The notes below the pieces were generated by a model that saw nothing but the letters and a program-made list of their open reading frames with translations, was not told the DNA's origin and did not search any database. Shown one piece after another: positions 61,290 to 64,000 of a stretch of DNA of 64,000 nucleotides; position 1 is the stretch's first letter, and the number at the start of each line of letters is the position of its first letter. The position numbers were made by a program, and so were the translations under genes. Source of the stretch: Brevinema_A sp051649605 (GTDB taxonomy: Bacteria > Spirochaetota > Brevinematia > Brevinematales > Brevinemataceae); NCBI GenBank assembly GCA_051649605.1, contig JBOFHK010000026.1, positions 1-64,000 of the forward strand, written 5' to 3'.

Positions 61290-64000
61290 TCATAGAAGGT
61301 AACAGTTGTCCCATTTTTTTTATCCAAGGACACATGGAGATAAGCAAAAACTTCGTCTTTCATTAGAGGAATATGAGAAATAACTCCAACAACTCGTTGT
61401 TCGATTTCTACTAGTTTTCTTAGGGAGTCCAAAATAATCATAAGATTATCTTGATCTAAAGTACCAAAACCTTCATCTACAAAGAAAAACCGATGTCCTG
61501 CTCCACTTTCATCTGCTAATGCTAAAGCAAGTGATAAGGCTGCTTGGAAACTCTGACCCCCTGATAAGGTTGCCAAATCTCTCTTACTACCCCCAGAAAG
61601 TCGATCAATAATTATAATCCGACCTTTTTTACCATCTAATTCTTCAGGTGCAGACAGCTCAAATTGATTCTGCGTAAAATGAAGAAAACGTTGATTTGCG
61701 GTATAACAAAGTTTGGATAAATATTTCAATCCAATAAAATACACAAAAGCACTGGCTTTAAAAAGTTTTTTGAGTGATTCAATATTTTCTTTCCGAAGTG
61801 ATAATTTTTGATAAGTATTTTGGAGCTTATTTTTTTGATTTAACTGCCCTTGCAGAGTGATGATTTCGTTACGGTAAGAGCCCAATTGTTGCTGTCCGTA
61901 GGAATACTGCTCTGATAATTGATTAAGTTTGTCTTGAGATTCTTGGATTTGAGGGATAAGATCCCCTTGTTCATCCAAATAAGTAAAGTTTTTGATACTT
62001 TTCATTTCTCCAGAACAGACGAGAAAATCTCTAAAAAATCCTTCAACATCCTGTGGTGTTTTCTGCGGATATGTTTTGACGATATTATAGTACTCTCTAT
62101 CATATTCTTCTTGACCCTGTGCCAGTATTAGTTCTAATTCACACAATTCTTTATACTGAGAGTCCTTATCCCATTCTAATCGATCTTTTTCTCTTAAAAC
62201 CTGTTGGTATTGCTCTGTTAATTCTTGTTTTTTATGTTTTGTAACCGTCTCTTTCTGCTGGAGTAGATCAATATCCTTTTTAAGGTTTACTAACTCTTGG
62301 TCTTGCTCTATTTTATCTCGACAAATTTTTTGATAAGCTTGCTTTAAATCCTCAGCACAGGTATATTCTCCAAGCTGTACTTTCATACGATCTTGATATT
62401 CACTATATTTTTCTTGATAGTCTCGAAGAAGAATTTCTTCAGTACCTATATGTGATATCTTTTGCTGTAGTTGGTATACCTGATTACTCAACGTAAGTAA
62501 TTCATTATTATCTGATTCTATATAAGGATTGGGGTGTTCTAACGAGCCACATAAAGGGCAAGGACTCCCTTCATGAAGATGCTTCAAGACAATTCCTCCA
62601 ATATCTTTCGCTAACTCTTCTCGTTTTTGGAGTGTAGATAATTGTACTATAATCTGATCTTTTTCCCGTAAATTGATTTGGATTGATTCAATTTTTTGAT
62701 TTAATGTTGTAGATTCCCGCTGTGCCGTAAGATACTGCTGTTGTCGTATTTCCAATACGAGCATTTGTTCCGTAAGCTTGGTCGTTGATTGTTCATCGCT
62801 TTGTTTTCGTTTACGAGAAAGATTATTTTCCAATTCTTGAAGTTCTTGTACTAACTCTTTTCCCTGATTAATAAGATTCTGTAACAACTCTTCTCGATTT
62901 TTAAGATCTTGGGTAAGATGTTCCAAACTAGCCTGTAAATTATCTTTACGATATTGTGCTTGGATTTTATTTTCTTCACGCTCAATCATGGGGAGAATTT
63001 GTAAACGCTCTTGAGCCTGCCTATATTCCTCATACTGAGCTTGTAAAAGATCAAAACGCTTCTGTATTTGCTGAGCTTGCTCTTGCTGTGCCTGACATTG
63101 TTTTAATTGATTGAGTTTTTCTTGTTGTACTTCCATTTGCTCTTTGAGAAGATTAACATCATTTTGTAAATTTTGTTCATTCTGTTGCAATTCTTGTAAG
63201 CTTTCTTCATTAGCAGATTGTAGTTCTTGTAATTTTCTTTCAATATTATAAAATTCTTGCAGTTCTGATTTTTCTATTTTTTCTACCGCCCCCGATAATT
63301 CAAAACGCTCCAGTTGGAATAATCGCATAAGCGTAGCCGTACTGTCTTTGGGTTCCGCAGAAATAAATCCTAGAAAATCCTGTTGTTGAAGTACGATTGT
63401 TTTACGAAAATCATCATAAGTAATCCCCAAAAGATCTTCTCCAGAATTAAGCTCAACAGAGATCCATGCTCCTTGATCATTGATAAAAACTTCTCTAGTA
63501 ATTTTCACCCCTAAAGGGTCTCTTTTATCACGTTTTCCATAAATACGACAACAATATTCTTCAAGCCCCCCACTACCAAAAATTTCAAAAGTAAATTCAA
63601 TTAATAACTCTTGTGATTCTAAGTTCATAATTCCGTAGCTATTAGAGAAATTTCCTTTTCCTTTAACGCCAAATCCATGAAAGCGTTCGTTACGAAAAAA
63701 CAAGGCGATAATCACTGCTTCAATTAAAGCAGATTTTCCACTTCCCGTATTCCCAAAAATACCAAAAAATCCTTTTTGCTCTAAGGCTCCAAAATCAATA
63801 CTTGTTTCTTCTTTATAAGAGTAAAAACCTTTAATTTTGAGTGATTTTGGGAGAAATCCTCGTTTTTTCTGCAGGATTTTTGCCTCTGACTCTTCTGACA
63901 AACATTCTCGAAATAAATCGAGTAAATCCTCAGGAGGTTCTTGATTTTGATATTTGGAACGAAAATACTCAATAAATAACTCTTCGATACTCTGCTCTTG
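61286..64000 (-). CDS. sbcC: SbcC-type ATPase, apparently fused in frame to SbcD; 5' end beyond the window
   Basis: 904 residues are visible and the frame is open to the window edge. The SbcC/Rad50 part begins FLPKSLKIKGFYSYKEETSI, with Walker A GIFGNTGSGKSALIEA, a long coiled coil (Gln/Glu/Leu-rich), the zinc hook SPCPLCGS at its tip, the signature LSGGQSFQAALSLALALADE and Walker B FFFVDEGFGTLDQ. Upstream, in the same frame and without a stop, 33 further codons encode EELFIEYFRSKY and PPEDLLDLFREC, which look like the end of SbcD. No ATG lies in frame in this stretch; only a TTG at 63901. This suggests a single SbcD-SbcC polypeptide. It overlaps the DigH-like gene end by 4 bases, tail to tail. 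Confidence 0.85.
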   Translation of the reverse strand, partial: QEQSIEELFIEYFRSKYQNQEPPEDLLDLFRECLSEESEAKILQKKRGFLPKSLKIKGFYSYKEETSIDFGALEQKGFFGIFGNTGSGKSALIEAVIIALFFRNERFHGFGVKGKGNFSNSYGIMNLESQELLIEFTFEIFGSGGLEEYCCRIYGKRDKRDPLGVKITREVFINDQGAWISVELNSGEDLLGITYDDFRKTIVLQQQDFLGFISAEPKDSTATLMRLFQLERFELSGAVEKIEKSELQEFYNIERKLQELQSANEESLQELQQNEQNLQNDVNLLKEQMEVQQEKLNQLKQCQAQQEQAQQIQKRFDLLQAQYEEYRQAQERLQILPMIEREENKIQAQYRKDNLQASLEHLTQDLKNREELLQNLINQGKELVQELQELENNLSRKRKQSDEQSTTKLTEQMLVLEIRQQQYLTAQRESTTLNQKIESIQINLREKDQIIVQLSTLQKREELAKDIGGIVLKHLHEGSPCPLCGSLEHPNPYIESDNNELLTLSNQVYQLQQKISHIGTEEILLRDYQEKYSEYQDRMKVQLGEYTCAEDLKQAYQKICRDKIEQDQELVNLKKDIDLLQQKETVTKHKKQELTEQYQQVLREKDRLEWDKDSQYKELCELELILAQGQEEYDREYYNIVKTYPQKTPQDVEGFFRDFLVCSGEMKSIKNFTYLDEQGDLIPQIQESQDKLNQLSEQYSYGQQQLGSYRNEIITLQGQLNQKNKLQNTYQKLSLRKENIESLKKLFKASAFVYFIGLKYLSKLCYTANQRFLHFTQNQFELSAPEELDGKKGRIIIIDRLSGGSKRDLATLSGGQSFQAALSLALALADESGAGHRFFFVDEGFGTLDQDNLMIILDSLRKLVEIEQRVVGVISHIPLMKDEVFAYLHVSLDKKNGTTVTFYD

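Overview
This window looks like chromosomal DNA from a spirochaete. It is AT-rich (roughly one third G+C by eye) and carries a diderm gene set: several outer-membrane beta-barrel proteins, LptF/LptG, lipoproteins and an exported SodC. It also has two chemoreceptors, a bactofilin, a pyrophosphate-dependent phosphofructokinase, a DUF115 (MptE/Maf-like) protein and a SpoIVB/S55-family exported protein. Base composition and gene set would fit a Brevinema-like host-associated spirochaete better than Borrelia or Brachyspira, which are more AT-rich. That placement is inference; no rRNA or other marker is present here. I see no phage, insertion sequence, CRISPR array, rRNA or tRNA, so this is a core-genome region.

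Layout. 276-2703: a TPP riboswitch controls a thiamin salvage operon (thiE-thiM-thiD). 2860-4556: a chemoreceptor behind a sigma-28-like promoter. 4621-8433 (minus): sodC and two tandem oligopeptide-binding lipoproteins with no permease. 8479-10342: a stand-alone PTS EIIB-like protein, then class II aldolase. 10457-15738: a lipoprotein, SppA, a small membrane protein and two LptF/G permeases. 15751-19114 (minus): recJ with an inserted DnaQ-type exonuclease domain, then holB. 19380-24417: bactofilin, map, secA and a beta-propeller protein. 24434-25909 (minus): a steroid-5-alpha-reductase-like enzyme and a barrel protein. 26006-29279: an SDR, an AEC transporter and a propeller lipoprotein. 29327-33568 (minus): a sugar-uptake block made of a porin-like protein, PTS IIC, IIB, MupG and IIA. 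34060-41440: a FakA-FakB-like fusion and a large alpha-2-macroglobulin without a thioester motif. 41489-45483: a divergent pair, chemoreceptor (minus) and uvrB (plus). 45545-52790 (minus): S55 protein, barrel protein, small membrane protein, pfp, accA and an exported cyclophilin. 53003-58678: penicillin-binding protein, double DUF502 protein, DUF115 protein and a barrel protein. 58757-64000: a HAD phosphatase, a DigH-like glycan hydrolase, and an SbcC ATPase whose reading frame continues upstream into an SbcD-like tail and off the window edge.

How the genes fit together. Three proteins join or nest activities that are usually separate: RecJ with a DEDDh exonuclease, FakA-type with FakB-type domains, and SbcD with SbcC. 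Two are DNA repair nucleases, and a sequence-divergent UvrB also lies here. Cell-envelope functions dominate the rest (LptFG, SppA, PBP, A2M, DigH, MupG/PTS, OMPs). MupG with a PTS, and DigH, suggest recovery of peptidoglycan sugars. Regulation is readable in places: the riboswitch, many TTGAxx-17-TATAAT promoters, several long DNA palindromes placed on promoters (36030, 43354-43451, 59641), a (TATAA)5 repeat forming a -10 region, and terminators set between a stop codon and the ribosome-binding site of the next co-directional gene.
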